DNA of 60,067 bases from an uncultured Bacteroidales bacterium. Its GTDB lineage: Bacteria; Bacteroidota; Bacteroidia; Bacteroidales; UBA932. The DNA lies in contig CASGDV010000139.1 in assembly GCA_949300335.1 (NCBI GenBank), positions 1 to 60,067 of the forward strand. The letters are read 5' to 3'. Shown piece by piece: positions 7,776-15,962 of this stretch; the stretch's first letter is position 1, and every line of letters starts with the position of its first letter. The position numbers were made by a program, and so were the translations under genes. The notes beneath the pieces were generated by a model. That model worked only from the letters and a program-made list of their open reading frames with translations, ran no database searches and was not told where the DNA came from.

Positions 7776-8864
7776 ATGAAACGTATCGTTTTCCTGGATT
7801 ACGTGAGGGTATTCGCGTGCTTTCTTGTGATGCTGGTCCATGCCAGCGAAAATTTTTACGGAGCGGCAGGCTCCACTGATATGGTAGGTCCGCAGGCCAT
7901 GCTCCAGAATGAGGCTGACCGGCTTTGGGTTTCGGTATATGACGGTTTTTCGCGTATGTCCGTTCCTTTGTTCATGATTGTATCGGCTTTCCTGCTCGTA
8001 CCGATGAAGGAAGAGCTTACATCGTGGCAATTCTACAGGAAGCGTTTCATACGTGTCGTTCCTCCGATGTTTGCATTCATGGTGCTTTACAGTACTCTGC
8101 CGCTGTTGTGGGGACAGATTGACACAGCCACTTCTCTAAAGGATCTCTCGAGGATATTCCTGAACTTCCCTACTCTTGCCGGGCATCTTTGGTTCATGTT
8201 TCCGCTCATAGGAATATATCTTTTCATTCCTATGATTTCCCCGTGGCTCAGAAAAGCTTCGGCCAGAGAGGAACTGTTTTTCATCGTTCTCTTCCTCATT
8301 TCCACGTGCATGCCGTATCTGAACAGATGGTTCGGAGAACTTTGGGGACAATGTTTCTGGAACGAATATCATCTTCTCTGGTATTTTTCCGGATATCTCG
8401 GATATCTGGTACTTGCCCATTATATCCGGACGCACCTGAACTGGAGCAGACGGAAAAGGCTTGTTTTGGGCTCGCTTTCGATGATTGCGGGTGCGGTAAT
8501 CACCATCCTGTCCTTCTATGTGCAGGCAGTGCCGGGACAGATTCATTCCACCCCCGTACTTGAAGTCGGATGGGCATTCTGCACTATAAACTGTGTCCTT
8601 CTTACGGCCGGAACGTTCATCTTGTTCACCTGTATTGAACGCAGGGAATCGCCGAAGATCGTGGAAGATGTGTCCAGATTAAGCTACGGGATGTATCTCA
8701 TGCATATTTTCTGGCTCGGACTCTGGGTGACTGTCTTCAAGCAGAATCTGGAGCTTCCTACCGTTGCAGCCATACCGTGCATTGCCATTTGTACATTTGC
8801 GAGCAGCTATGTGGCGACAAAGTTCATTTCGTTCATACCGGGAAGCAAATGGATCATAGGATAG
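7776..8864 (+). CDS. Acyltransferase-3 family integral membrane protein
   Basis: A 362-residue polytopic membrane protein of the acyltransferase-3 family (OafA, WecH and relatives), which O-acetylates or succinylates surface glycans and lipids from the membrane. It begins RIVFLDYVRVFACFLVMLVH, carrying the family's Arg and His near the start of helix 1. FLNFPTLAGHLWFMFPLIGIY is the characteristic second block, and about ten hydrophobic helices follow up to the C-terminus. It has its own promoter and no operon partner, so the acceptor cannot be inferred. The start follows from the promoter position. Confidence 0.88.
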   Translation: MKRIVFLDYVRVFACFLVMLVHASENFYGAAGSTDMVGPQAMLQNEADRLWVSVYDGFSRMSVPLFMIVSAFLLVPMKEELTSWQFYRKRFIRVVPPMFAFMVLYSTLPLLWGQIDTATSLKDLSRIFLNFPTLAGHLWFMFPLIGIYLFIPMISPWLRKASAREELFFIVLFLISTCMPYLNRWFGELWGQCFWNEYHLLWYFSGYLGYLVLAHYIRTHLNWSRRKRLVLGSLSMIAGAVITILSFYVQAVPGQIHSTPVLEVGWAFCTINCVLLTAGTFILFTCIERRESPKIVEDVSRLSYGMYLMHIFWLGLWVTVFKQNLELPTVAAIPCIAICTFASSYVATKFISFIPGSKWIIG

Positions 8865-8938
8865 TTGAAATTCAATGCCGGATGAGTCATTATGCAAATA
8901 AAATCGAAAAAAATGTAACAACGGAATGAAATAATTAC

Positions 8939-8946
8939 TACATTTG
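8939..8946 (+). promoter_or_regulatory. -7 element upstream of tRNA-Pro
   Basis: TACATTTG at 8939-8946 is a perfect -7 box, 13 bp before the mature 5' end of the tRNA. No clear -33 TTTG is present at the expected distance. Confidence 0.5.
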
Positions 8947-8959
8947 TCGCCCGAAACAT

Positions 8960-9032
8960 CGGGATGTAGCGCAGTTGGTAGCGCACTACGTTCGGGACGT
9001 AGGGGTCGGGCGTTCGAGTCGCCTCATCCCGA
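8960..9032 (+). tRNA. tRNA-Pro (anticodon CGG)
   Basis: A 73-nt cloverleaf. The acceptor stem is CGGGATG (8960-8966) with CATCCCG (9025-9031) and discriminator A9032. The D arm is GCGC/GCGC, the anticodon stem CTACG/CGTAG encloses the loop TTCGGGA with anticodon CGG, and the T arm has the loop TTCGAGT. CGG reads the proline codon CCG. The 3' CCA is not encoded, as is common in Bacteroidota. Confidence 0.95.
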
Positions 9033-9035
9033 CAT

Positions 9036-9077
9036 GAGAGAGTGGCCTGAAAGTCATAGACTTAACGGTCACTCTCT
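9036..9077 (+). repeat. Nested hairpin element, copy 1 (possible tRNA terminator)
   Basis: The outer stem GAGAGTGGCC pairs with GGTCACTCTC (one G-U). Inside it is a second hairpin, AAGTC-ATA-GACTT. It lies 3 bp after the tRNA. The core CCTGAAAGTCATAGACTT followed by ACGGTC recurs at 36677-36727 with different outer-stem bases. It could act as a terminator here, but the following sequence (TTGTTATTT) is only a weak T-tract. Confidence 0.7.
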
Positions 9078-9209
9078 TGTTATTTGCTGAATCTCTCCCG
9101 ACTGACGGCAGCTTCAGACACTATACATTCGTGTGGAGCCGCCGAATAATTGCATTTACGGATTTAATTACTATTTTTACACTGTTGTATGATTAAATTA
9201 TCTATAAGT

Positions 9210-9782
9210 ATGAAAAACAGTGTTGCATTCTTGCTCTTGTGCGTTCTGATTACATCAGCGGCACCTGCATCATCAGCGGAAAGACAGACTGGCATGTCAT
9301 TGGAGAGAATAGAAATATCGCCGAATCTTGTTTCCACAGCCGCACCGGAGCCTTTGGACAACGAACTTTTTATGGAAGTACATACCCACATAAATGAATA
9401 TGTGGAGTTCATGAATGCCCAGGGAGTACCTGTTTCTGCGACTAAGGTCAATCAGTGGTTACTCATGAACAAGAAATATTTCACGAACCAGCAGCTGATG
9501 GCAATCAGCGAGAAACTTAAGGTTCTGGATGAAGAAAATTACAGAAATCTGATAATGGTGGAATACAAGGATCCTGTTGTTTCTCTTATTCTTTCCGTTT
9601 TTACGGGAGTTTTGGGCGTGGACCGCTTCTACATCGGCAATGTAGGCCTCGGAGTCGGGAAACTCCTTACTGCCGGAGGATTCGGAGTTTGGTGGCTTGT
9701 CGACCTGTTCTGTATACAGAATGCCACTAAAAAGGTAAACTATAAGGAAACCGATGAATTTTTCGCATTGATAGGAAAATGA
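9210..9782 (+). CDS. TM2-domain protein with signal peptide
   Basis: A 190-residue protein from the ATG at 9210 (an in-frame ATG at 9189 would add seven residues before the signal peptide). A signal peptide (to about residue 24) is followed by a polar region of about 100 residues and a C-terminal TM2 domain: the helix VSLILSVFTGVLGVDRFYIG, then GLGVGKLLT, GGFGVWWLVDLF. The DRFYxG...K...GGxGiW.liD pattern is diagnostic. TM2 proteins are small inner-membrane proteins with no firm biochemical role. It is the first gene of a same-strand run that extends to 15016, with 20 bp to the lipocalin gene. Confidence 0.85.
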   Translation: MKNSVAFLLLCVLITSAAPASSAERQTGMSLERIEISPNLVSTAAPEPLDNELFMEVHTHINEYVEFMNAQGVPVSATKVNQWLLMNKKYFTNQQLMAISEKLKVLDEENYRNLIMVEYKDPVVSLILSVFTGVLGVDRFYIGNVGLGVGKLLTAGGFGVWWLVDLFCIQNATKKVNYKETDEFFALIGK

Positions 9783-9802
9783 ACCCAATAAAATACAATA
9801 AA

Positions 9803-10333
9803 ATGAAAACCTTTATTACACTTGCCTGTGCCATGATTCTATTCCCGTTCATATCATGCACGAAAAACAGAAATTATGACAGTTCGCCAGTAGCCTCCCT
9901 GGAACTTACGAGATTCCTCGGACAATGGTATGAAATCGCAAGATTCGACCATAGCTTTGAAAGGGACATGGACAATGTTATGGCCGAATATTCGTTGAAT
10001 GATGACGGGACAGTGAAAGTATTGAATTCAGGATGGAAAGACGGAGTTTTCAAGACTGCTGAAGGAAAAGCGAAATGTCCGGATCCGAAAAATGCCCCGG
10101 CGCATCTCAAAGTTTCATTTTTCCTGTTTTTCTATTCCGACTACAATGTAATGTATCTTGACGAAAATTACGAATACGCACTGATCGGAAGCGAAAGCGA
10201 CAAATATCTGTGGATATTGTCACGTAAACCAGAGCTGACCGATGATGCGAAAGCATCGATACTTGCTGAAGCCTCGAGAAGAGGATACGATACCGACGGA
10301 CTCATTTGGGTAAAACATGACGGAAGGAAATAA
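9803..10333 (+). CDS. Lipocalin-family lipoprotein (Blc-like)
   Basis: A 176-residue bacterial lipocalin from the ATG at 9803. A signal peptide ends in a lipobox (FPFISC), placing it in the envelope. The lipocalin signature is LTRFLGQWYEIARFDHSFER, followed by AEYSLNDDGTVKVLNSGW, an SFFLFFYSDYNVMYLDENY block and YLWILSRKPEL. E. coli Blc binds lysophospholipids; a role in envelope lipid handling is likely here as well. It lies 20 bp after the TM2 gene and 16 bp before the EEP gene, so the three are probably cotranscribed. Confidence 0.9.
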   Translation: MKTFITLACAMILFPFISCTKNRNYDSSPVASLELTRFLGQWYEIARFDHSFERDMDNVMAEYSLNDDGTVKVLNSGWKDGVFKTAEGKAKCPDPKNAPAHLKVSFFLFFYSDYNVMYLDENYEYALIGSESDKYLWILSRKPELTDDAKASILAEASRRGYDTDGLIWVKHDGRK

Positions 10334-10349
10334 GATTTGATCGCCTGGT

Positions 10350-11294
10350 ATGATGAAAAATAATCCTATGTGTTTTTCAACACGTTTTGCTGCCATACTG
10401 CTTGCTGTCATCCTGACAGCAGGCTTTGCTGCAGCACAGAATCTGACTGTAGCATCATACAACATCCGTTACCGCAATGACGGTGATGCTGCTGCCGGAA
10501 ATGCCTGGGAAAAAAGATATCCGTGGATATGTTCGCTGCTTGAATTCGAGAATGTTGATATCTTCGGTGCGCAGGAAGTGCTGCATCCGCAACTTGGAGA
10601 CATGCTGGCAGCCTTGCCGGAATACGGATATGTCGGCGTCGGCCGTGAAGACGGAATGCAGAAAGGAGAATATGCCCCGATTTTCTTCCGCAAGGACAGG
10701 TTCAAACTGCTTGACAGCGGATATTTCTGGCTCTCAGAAACTCCTGAAAAGCCTTCTGTCGGCTGGGATGCCGCTCTTGAAAGAATCTGTACATGGGGAC
10801 ATTTCAAAGACAGAAAGACCGGCAGGAAATTCTGGTTTTTCAATCTTCATATGGACCATGTAGGGACACATGCCCGTGAAAACGGGGCATCCCTGGTGGT
10901 AAGCAGAATACGTGAATGGTGCGGAAAAAACGAAAGGGTATTCCTTACAGGTGATTTCAATGTAGACCAGACAAACACCATATATACAATTTTTACCGGT
11001 TCCGGAGTACTTTCCGATTCGTATGTCACGGCAGAAAAGAGATATGCCCCTTCTGGTACGGCAAACAAATTTGACCCGAATTCATTTACCTCAAGCCGGA
11101 TTGACCATATATTCGTGACTCCGTCCGTGAAAGTTTCGAATTACGGTGTTCTGACGGAGACCTATCGTGATGAAACGGAAGGCAGTGACAAAGGTTATGG
11201 GTCCGGAAATTTCCCTAAAGAGATAAAGCTTCATGATTATCAGGCTAGGACTCCTTCAGACCACTTTCCGGTAATAATCCGTGTGACTTTGTAG
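10350..11294 (+). CDS. Secreted endonuclease/exonuclease/phosphatase-family hydrolase
   Basis: A 314-residue EEP-fold metal-dependent phosphoesterase. The signal peptide runs to about residue 29 (FAAAQ). Motifs are VASYNIRYRN, the metal-binding GAQEVLHPQL, FFNLHMDHVGTHAREN, FLTGDFNVDQ, SRIDHIFVT and a final TPSDHFPV. This set is the full catalytic core. Relatives include sphingomyelinases, inositol phosphatases and nucleases, and substrate cannot be chosen from the sequence alone. It is followed 38 bp later by the HD hydrolase gene. Confidence 0.88.
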   Translation: MMKNNPMCFSTRFAAILLAVILTAGFAAAQNLTVASYNIRYRNDGDAAAGNAWEKRYPWICSLLEFENVDIFGAQEVLHPQLGDMLAALPEYGYVGVGREDGMQKGEYAPIFFRKDRFKLLDSGYFWLSETPEKPSVGWDAALERICTWGHFKDRKTGRKFWFFNLHMDHVGTHARENGASLVVSRIREWCGKNERVFLTGDFNVDQTNTIYTIFTGSGVLSDSYVTAEKRYAPSGTANKFDPNSFTSSRIDHIFVTPSVKVSNYGVLTETYRDETEGSDKGYGSGNFPKEIKLHDYQARTPSDHFPVIIRVTL

Positions 11295-11332
11295 ACCGCG
11301 ATATTCCGGCAGACGGATAAAAATTATTTTAC

Positions 11333-11947
11333 ATGAAAGACGACAGACTGGATTCCATTGTGAATTTCTGCAGACTGATAGACAGGGAGAAATTCATTAA
11401 AAGACGTACATACCTGACTGACGGTGAGAGGTTTGAAAATGATGCGGAACATGCGTGGCATCTTGCAGTCATGGCATTGCTTCTTGAAGAATATTCGAAC
11501 GAGAAGATAGAATTGTCCAGAGTTATGTCCATGGTGCTGATTCATGACCTTGTCGAAATTTATGCCGGAGATACTTTTGCATATGATTATGAGGGATTGA
11601 AGACACAGAAGGAGCGCGAAGAGGCTGCTGCAGCAAAGCTTTTCTCGGGACTTCCGGAAAATCTTGCAGCCAGACTTGCTTCCTTATGGAATGAATTCGA
11701 GGAAAGCCGGACTCCTGAATCCCGTTTCGCGCATACCCTTGACAATTTCCAGCCACTGATGCTTCAGGCGGCCACTGACGGAAAAGCATGGAAGGAAGGA
11801 AACCGGAAACTAAGCGAAGTCCTGAGGCGTAACATGCATACTTCTGAAGGATCGGAGGCTTTATGGCATTATGCACTGGACAAATTTATCAGGCCGCAGC
11901 TGGAAAACGGCCATCTTTCAAACGATATCGTTATAAATGACAACTAA
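11333..11947 (+). CDS. HD-domain hydrolase (YfbR/HDDC2-like)
   Basis: A 204-residue cytosolic protein with a complete HD metal site: His40 (NDAEHAWH), His71-Asp72 (VLIHDLVEIYAGD) and Asp137 (AHTLDNFQP). The EHAWH and HDLVEIYAGD wording is that of the YfbR/HDDC2 group, whose known members are 5'-deoxyribonucleotidases. There is no signal peptide. The next gene begins 11 bp downstream, and the RyR-domain channel gene directly follows that. A nucleotide-cleaving enzyme beside a putative ligand-gated channel would fit a signalling unit, but this is an inference. Confidence 0.85.
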   Translation: MKDDRLDSIVNFCRLIDREKFIKRRTYLTDGERFENDAEHAWHLAVMALLLEEYSNEKIELSRVMSMVLIHDLVEIYAGDTFAYDYEGLKTQKEREEAAAAKLFSGLPENLAARLASLWNEFEESRTPESRFAHTLDNFQPLMLQAATDGKAWKEGNRKLSEVLRRNMHTSEGSEALWHYALDKFIRPQLENGHLSNDIVINDN

Positions 11948-11958
11948 TAACCTGCCAT

Positions 11959-12339
11959 ATGTCAATATTTGAAAAGACCAAAGTCCTATGCGAGCTTATT
12001 GCAGAATCGGAAGATGATTCGCCGGTATCGGCTACAGTCGAAGTTTTCTTCGATGAAGACATGAATCTTAATATTCTTTTTGAACATAGGGACTACGACA
12101 ATCCCGAATACTCATGCTTCTCATATGCGATAGTTGCAAACAATGATTGCTTCAGAATCGCGTCATTTGGAGATGTTTCCCTGAGCGGTATTCCTTCCAT
12201 GCTTAGAAAGAAGTTCGGTCTTGAATTGTGCTGTTGCAAGGCGTCCGAAGCAGAAGCCGCATTTTATGATATTCTGGAATATGTAAAAATTTCCGGAGCC
12301 CGATACAAACTGGCAGAGGAATTGCCATATAAGAATTAA
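11959..12339 (+). CDS. Hypothetical protein upstream of the RyR channel
   Basis: A 126-residue acidic soluble protein that I do not recognise. It has no signal peptide or membrane segment. A beta-rich middle (TVEVFFDEDMNLNILFEHRD) precedes a Cys triplet (LELCCCKASE) and a helical C-terminus. The stop at 12337-12339 directly abuts the ATG of the channel gene at 12340, which suggests translational coupling and a shared function, for example as a regulatory subunit or chaperone of the channel. This is inference from position only. Confidence 0.7.
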   Translation: MSIFEKTKVLCELIAESEDDSPVSATVEVFFDEDMNLNILFEHRDYDNPEYSCFSYAIVANNDCFRIASFGDVSLSGIPSMLRKKFGLELCCCKASEAEAAFYDILEYVKISGARYKLAEELPYKN

Positions 12340-14646
12340 ATGCATATGTACAGACGATTGGTAAATTTGATAGGCAAACGCAACAGGGAATTCATCATCC
12401 TTTTCTATGCAGTCCTGTTCATACGTTTCTTTTGGTCGTGCATAAGGGAGGACGTGGGAGGTTGCCTCGTATTCGACAAGTTTTGTTTCTGGACTAACGG
12501 TATACTGGCGTTCCTGATACTTCTTGGTTCTGCCTACCTGCTGCTTATAGATCACATAAGACTGGACCGTTTGCTGAGCGGGGGCAGACTTGCAAATATT
12601 CTGTACATTATCGCCGGCATACTGTCGGTTCCTTTTACCTTGAATTTCCTGATTTTCCTCTTTTACCCGGATCCGGCTCAATTCGCCCGGGAGATTTTCG
12701 GAGAATCCGACCCGGAGTCGGAAACAAGTTTGTTATGGGCGATATTCTATCATTTTATGGACCCAGGAAACCAGCAGATGGCCATTACACACCGGGCAAA
12801 GATGTGGACTCTGCTGATATCCATGTCAGGAGCCGTACTTATGGGTGGCGTACTGATTTCATCAATAACAAATTTGTTAGACAGACGTGGCAGCAATTTT
12901 ATGGAAGGACTTTGCAGATATCCCTACAATTTCATTTCGAGACCTTCTTTCGGAAAATTCGTAATCATCATTGGGGGGCATGAAATGGTCACAGGGCTCT
13001 GCAAGGATATTCTGGAAAAGAACAGGAATCTGGACAACATATTCATTCTTACTTCGTCGGACATTGCCGCTCTGCGGAGCAATCTGCGATCAAGACTGCG
13101 TGCGGACGAAGAAAGGATTGTCGTATATTCAGGATACAGGGGGAATGAAGAAGAACTGGATGCACTGCATCCGCAGTATGCCGAGGATATCTATATAATC
13201 GGAGAAGGAGGAGAAGAACCGCTTCATGACCAGCTGAACATGAAATGTGTAAATTATCTCTCGTCAGTAATGCCACTTACGGACAAACCTGTCAAATGTC
13301 ATGTCCTTTTCGAATATCAGACTACGTTCGCCGCATTCCAGTCTTCTTCAATAAGAAGCATATTGGACGGACGTATAGAATTCCTGCCTTTCAATTATTA
13401 TGAAACCTGGGCACAGAAGGTCACGTCCGATTATCTACCGATTGAAGGACCGTCACAGGAATATGAAAGCAGGCAGCGCGTGCATATATTCATTGTCGGA
13501 ATGTCCAGGATGGGAGTTGCGCTTGGACTTGAATATGCCCATATGGCGCATTTTCCAAACTTCATACGTGACAAGGAAACCCGTACCAGAATATCTTTCA
13601 TTGACATGGATGCAGGAACTGAAAGCGGCTATCTGATGGGACGGTACAAGAATCTTTTCGGACTTTCCAGATGGAGATACTGCAGCGGAGATTGTGAAGG
13701 AATACCGTGGAACTTGCCGGAAAGGGACTTTCTTGATATAGAATGGGAATTTCTTGACGGAGGGGTACAAACGCCTTACATTTCGGACTATATTGAAAGA
13801 CAAGCGCAAAGCAACGATGCTTCGGTCACGATAGCTGTCTGTCTTCCGGACTCAAGCCAGTCTCTGGCATCCGCTCTATATCTGCCTGATATTGTATATG
13901 TTTCCGAAAATGTGCGTCAGATTCTTGTCTATCAGGACATGGAATCTTCCATAATTGACGGTATAAATGACAAGGATATGCGGTACAGCAAGCTCAAATC
14001 TTTCGGTACTGCACATGAGACATATGACGAAGGATTTATCGGAAACGATTTGAAAGCGATGCTTGTAGGAGGTGTATATGCAGCAGCCTATGATATGATA
14101 GCCTCATCCGCTTCGGATGAAAATCTTTATGAAACACTTAAGGACCGTTTTGAGGAAAAAGGATTGAGAGAATGGAAAAACAGCAAGATATGGGCGAAAT
14201 GGTCGAATATATACAATTCAGGTACACTTAAAGTCAAAATGAGATCCTGTGGTATGAACGTGAAAGATTTCGATATATTGAGAAAAAACATTTCGCTGAG
14301 AAACGGCAAAGTGGTATTCAATGAAGAGAAAATTGGCAGGGAACTTATGGACAGGTTCAGACAACTTGCGGAGGTAGAGCATAACAGATGGAACATCGAG
14401 AAACTGCTCATGGGATATCGTGCCTTGACTGAAAAGGAAATGGAACTATTCGACGGCAATCTTTCGAAAGAAGAGTTCGCTGGCCTTAAGGGTGAACTCA
14501 AAGACAAAGCATCGAGGGCACATCTTGACATTCTTCCTTTCAGTGAACTAATAGTAAAGGACAGCGGAGCGGAAGATTATGATTATCTTCTGTCACTGAT
14601 GCTTCCTGATATCCAGGAGAAATCCGTATCCGCAAAAACATGTTGA
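12340..14646 (+). CDS. Predicted CASTOR/POLLUX-like ion channel with C-terminal RyR-like domain
   Basis: A 768-residue membrane protein. Hydrophobic segments lie at about 17-34, 51-70, 85-109 and 153-175. Between the third and fourth is a pore-like loop (131-146, LLWAIFYHFMDPGNQQ) whose DPGN resembles the filter region of bacterial CASTOR/POLLUX-type channels. Two Rossmann-like lobes follow: FVIIIGGHEMVTGL at 207-220 and VHIFIVGMSRMGVALGL at 381-397, comparable to tandem RCK/TrkA-N domains. The C-terminus (about 666-756) carries a degenerate RyR domain: AEVEHNRWNIEKLLMGYR at 677-694 and HLDILPFSEL at 728-737. I infer a ligand-gated cation channel. The Rossmann lobes may bind a nucleotide. An RCK-containing transporter regulator is the alternative. 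Confidence 0.72.
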   Translation: MHMYRRLVNLIGKRNREFIILFYAVLFIRFFWSCIREDVGGCLVFDKFCFWTNGILAFLILLGSAYLLLIDHIRLDRLLSGGRLANILYIIAGILSVPFTLNFLIFLFYPDPAQFAREIFGESDPESETSLLWAIFYHFMDPGNQQMAITHRAKMWTLLISMSGAVLMGGVLISSITNLLDRRGSNFMEGLCRYPYNFISRPSFGKFVIIIGGHEMVTGLCKDILEKNRNLDNIFILTSSDIAALRSNLRSRLRADEERIVVYSGYRGNEEELDALHPQYAEDIYIIGEGGEEPLHDQLNMKCVNYLSSVMPLTDKPVKCHVLFEYQTTFAAFQSSSIRSILDGRIEFLPFNYYETWAQKVTSDYLPIEGPSQEYESRQRVHIFIVGMSRMGVALGLEYAHMAHFPNFIRDKETRTRISFIDMDAGTESGYLMGRYKNLFGLSRWRYCSGDCEGIPWNLPERDFLDIEWEFLDGGVQTPYISDYIERQAQSNDASVTIAVCLPDSSQSLASALYLPDIVYVSENVRQILVYQDMESSIIDGINDKDMRYSKLKSFGTAHETYDEGFIGNDLKAMLVGGVYAAAYDMIASSASDENLYETLKDRFEEKGLREWKNSKIWAKWSNIYNSGTLKVKMRSCGMNVKDFDILRKNISLRNGKVVFNEEKIGRELMDRFRQLAEVEHNRWNIEKLLMGYRALTEKEMELFDGNLSKEEFAGLKGELKDKASRAHLDILPFSELIVKDSGAEDYDYLLSLMLPDIQEKSVSAKTC

Positions 14647-14686
14647 CGGTTCGCAATGGCAGATAAGTCCACCGGAATATATTTAC

Positions 14687-15016
14687 ATGGAAATTCAAAC
14701 AATTTTTAAATATCTTGACAAAATGAAACATGATTATAACCCGATGCCTGTAAGTGTTGAAGACGTTGTTCTTCCGGATAATCTCTCCCCTCTCACGGAA
14801 ATGCTGGCGAAGAATGTGCATGAAGTCTGGGCGGAATCACGTATCAGCCAGGGGTGGACTTACGGGAAAGAAAGGAACGACGAAAGGAAGACGCATCCTT
14901 GTCTGGTTCCTTATGAAGAACTCAGTGAAGTCGAAAAGCAATATGACAGGGACACTGCCTTGAATACGTTGAAGCTTATCTATAAATACGGATTCAGAAT
15001 CATAAAACAATTCTAA
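14687..15016 (+). CDS. Stand-alone RyR-domain protein
   Basis: A 109-residue protein that consists almost wholly of one RyR domain (about 15-103), the repeat first described in eukaryotic ryanodine receptors. The pattern is unusually complete: YNPMPVSVEDVVLP, AKNVHEVWAESRISQGWTYG, RKTHPCLVPYEEL and YDRDTALNTLKLIYKYGF. There is no signal peptide. The gene follows the channel gene by 40 bp on the same strand. The channel ends in a degenerate copy of the same domain, so the two copies may contact each other or compete for a ligand. RyR domains in prokaryotes have no settled ligand that I can name. Confidence 0.88.
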   Translation: MEIQTIFKYLDKMKHDYNPMPVSVEDVVLPDNLSPLTEMLAKNVHEVWAESRISQGWTYGKERNDERKTHPCLVPYEELSEVEKQYDRDTALNTLKLIYKYGFRIIKQF

Positions 15017-15104
15017 ATCATTATGTCCGGAATATTATTGGAATTCAATTTGGAACTCATTGGATTATTCCCGGATTGATATTTTGGCATACTCTTTGCT
15101 AAAT

Positions 15105-15126
15105 AACCAGACGTTGGTCTGAGGTT
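15105..15126 (+). other. Hairpin downstream of the RyR gene
   Basis: AACCAGAC pairs with GTCT and, after a two-base bulge (GA), GGTT, around a GTTG loop. It lies about 90 bp after the RyR stop and 65 bp before a terminator-like hairpin. It may be part of the 3' untranslated region or of a small RNA. There is no T-tract after it. Confidence 0.35.
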
Positions 15127-15190
15127 ATCCAAAACTTCAACAACAGTTAGGTTATTAGTTTTAGTGTTATTAATTATGTGGTTAGTATGA

Positions 15191-15222
15191 AGGTCTGCAC
15201 GTGAGTGCCGACCTCATTTTTT
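15191..15222 (+). terminator. Intrinsic terminator downstream of the RyR operon
   Basis: AGGTC-T-GCAC pairs with GTGC-C-GACCT around a GTGA loop (15191-15214), and the following CATTTTTT gives a T-tract. It is 175 bp after the RyR stop and is the likely end of the 9210-15016 transcript. Confidence 0.7.
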
Positions 15223-15490
15223 ATCCCTGTCCATACTCAGAATCACCGGGAAGCAGATAATGCGGGAATGTATGTGTTCCGGTATGCTCCATTAAGTTTG
15301 CAGAAAAAATAGATCGACACGCCAGATCTATACTCATCCTTGGCAGGTATGCTTTTCCCAGGAGATATTAGAGAACACTTCAGAATGATTCTGCACTTTG
15401 CGGAGACGCTTACAAAATGACCGGGTGCCAGGACAGAGGCAACAGGGGAAATATGCTCTTTGTATCAGTACATGCCTGTGAGCAGGGAAG

Positions 15491-15709
15491 ATGGTGAAAA
15501 ATGTCTCGTCTCAGCTAAAAATATCATGCCTCGGAAAAAAATGCATTAACATCGTCAATGGAGTTACGAGGCGGGGAGAAATCCTAAAAAATACCGCTGC
15601 AGAGTCTTTCAATGCTAAAATAAAGATTCATAAGGCATCTGACGGTGACTCTGTGTCTGAGGTCAAGTATTTCCTGTTCAGACTTTGTTATATATGGACT
15701 GTCGTTTGA
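15491..15709 (+). pseudogene. Remnant of an ISAon1-like transposase C-terminus
   Basis: The open frame contains NTAAESFNAKIK and EVKYFLFRL, which match the end of Bacteroidota DDE transposases (NAAAESFNAKIKxFRxxxRGVxDxxFFLFRL). The linking segment is disturbed, the catalytic domains are missing, and no upstream frame continues it. It is a decayed insertion-sequence tail and not a functional gene. Confidence 0.6.
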
Positions 15710-15863
15710 TTCCTTCGTTATGAGTCAACAGGCAGACTGCTTTTCTACTTTTATCACATTATCAATCAGTTTGTTATAAAGTTTTAGCCTTTTCACGAGA
15801 GTCCCTGATATCCATGCCTGATTCCGGACTTTAATTAAAATCAGACACATGGTTTTGCCGGTA

Positions 15864-15891
15864 ATCCCGACTCACTTGATATAATCGGGAT
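15864..15891. other. Inverted repeat in the intergenic region
   Basis: ATCCCGA (15864-15870) pairs with TCGGGAT (15885-15891) around a 14-base loop. It lies 30 bp from the terminator at 15921. It has no T-tract and its role is unknown. Confidence 0.35.
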
Positions 15892-15920
15892 AATTGGGAA
15901 CAGGCTTTGAATTAAAACCA

Positions 15921-15962
15921 AAACGGGCTGCGCCGGAATCATATCATGCGCAACCCGTTTTT
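15921..15962 (-). terminator. Bidirectional terminator after the BACON nuclease gene
   Basis: AAACGGG-C-TGCGC pairs with GCGCA-A-CCCGTTT. The hairpin has T-runs on both sides when read from each strand (TTTTT after it on the plus strand, TTTTGGTTTT on the minus strand). It lies 30 bp beyond the stop of the nuclease gene at 15993. Confidence 0.75.
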
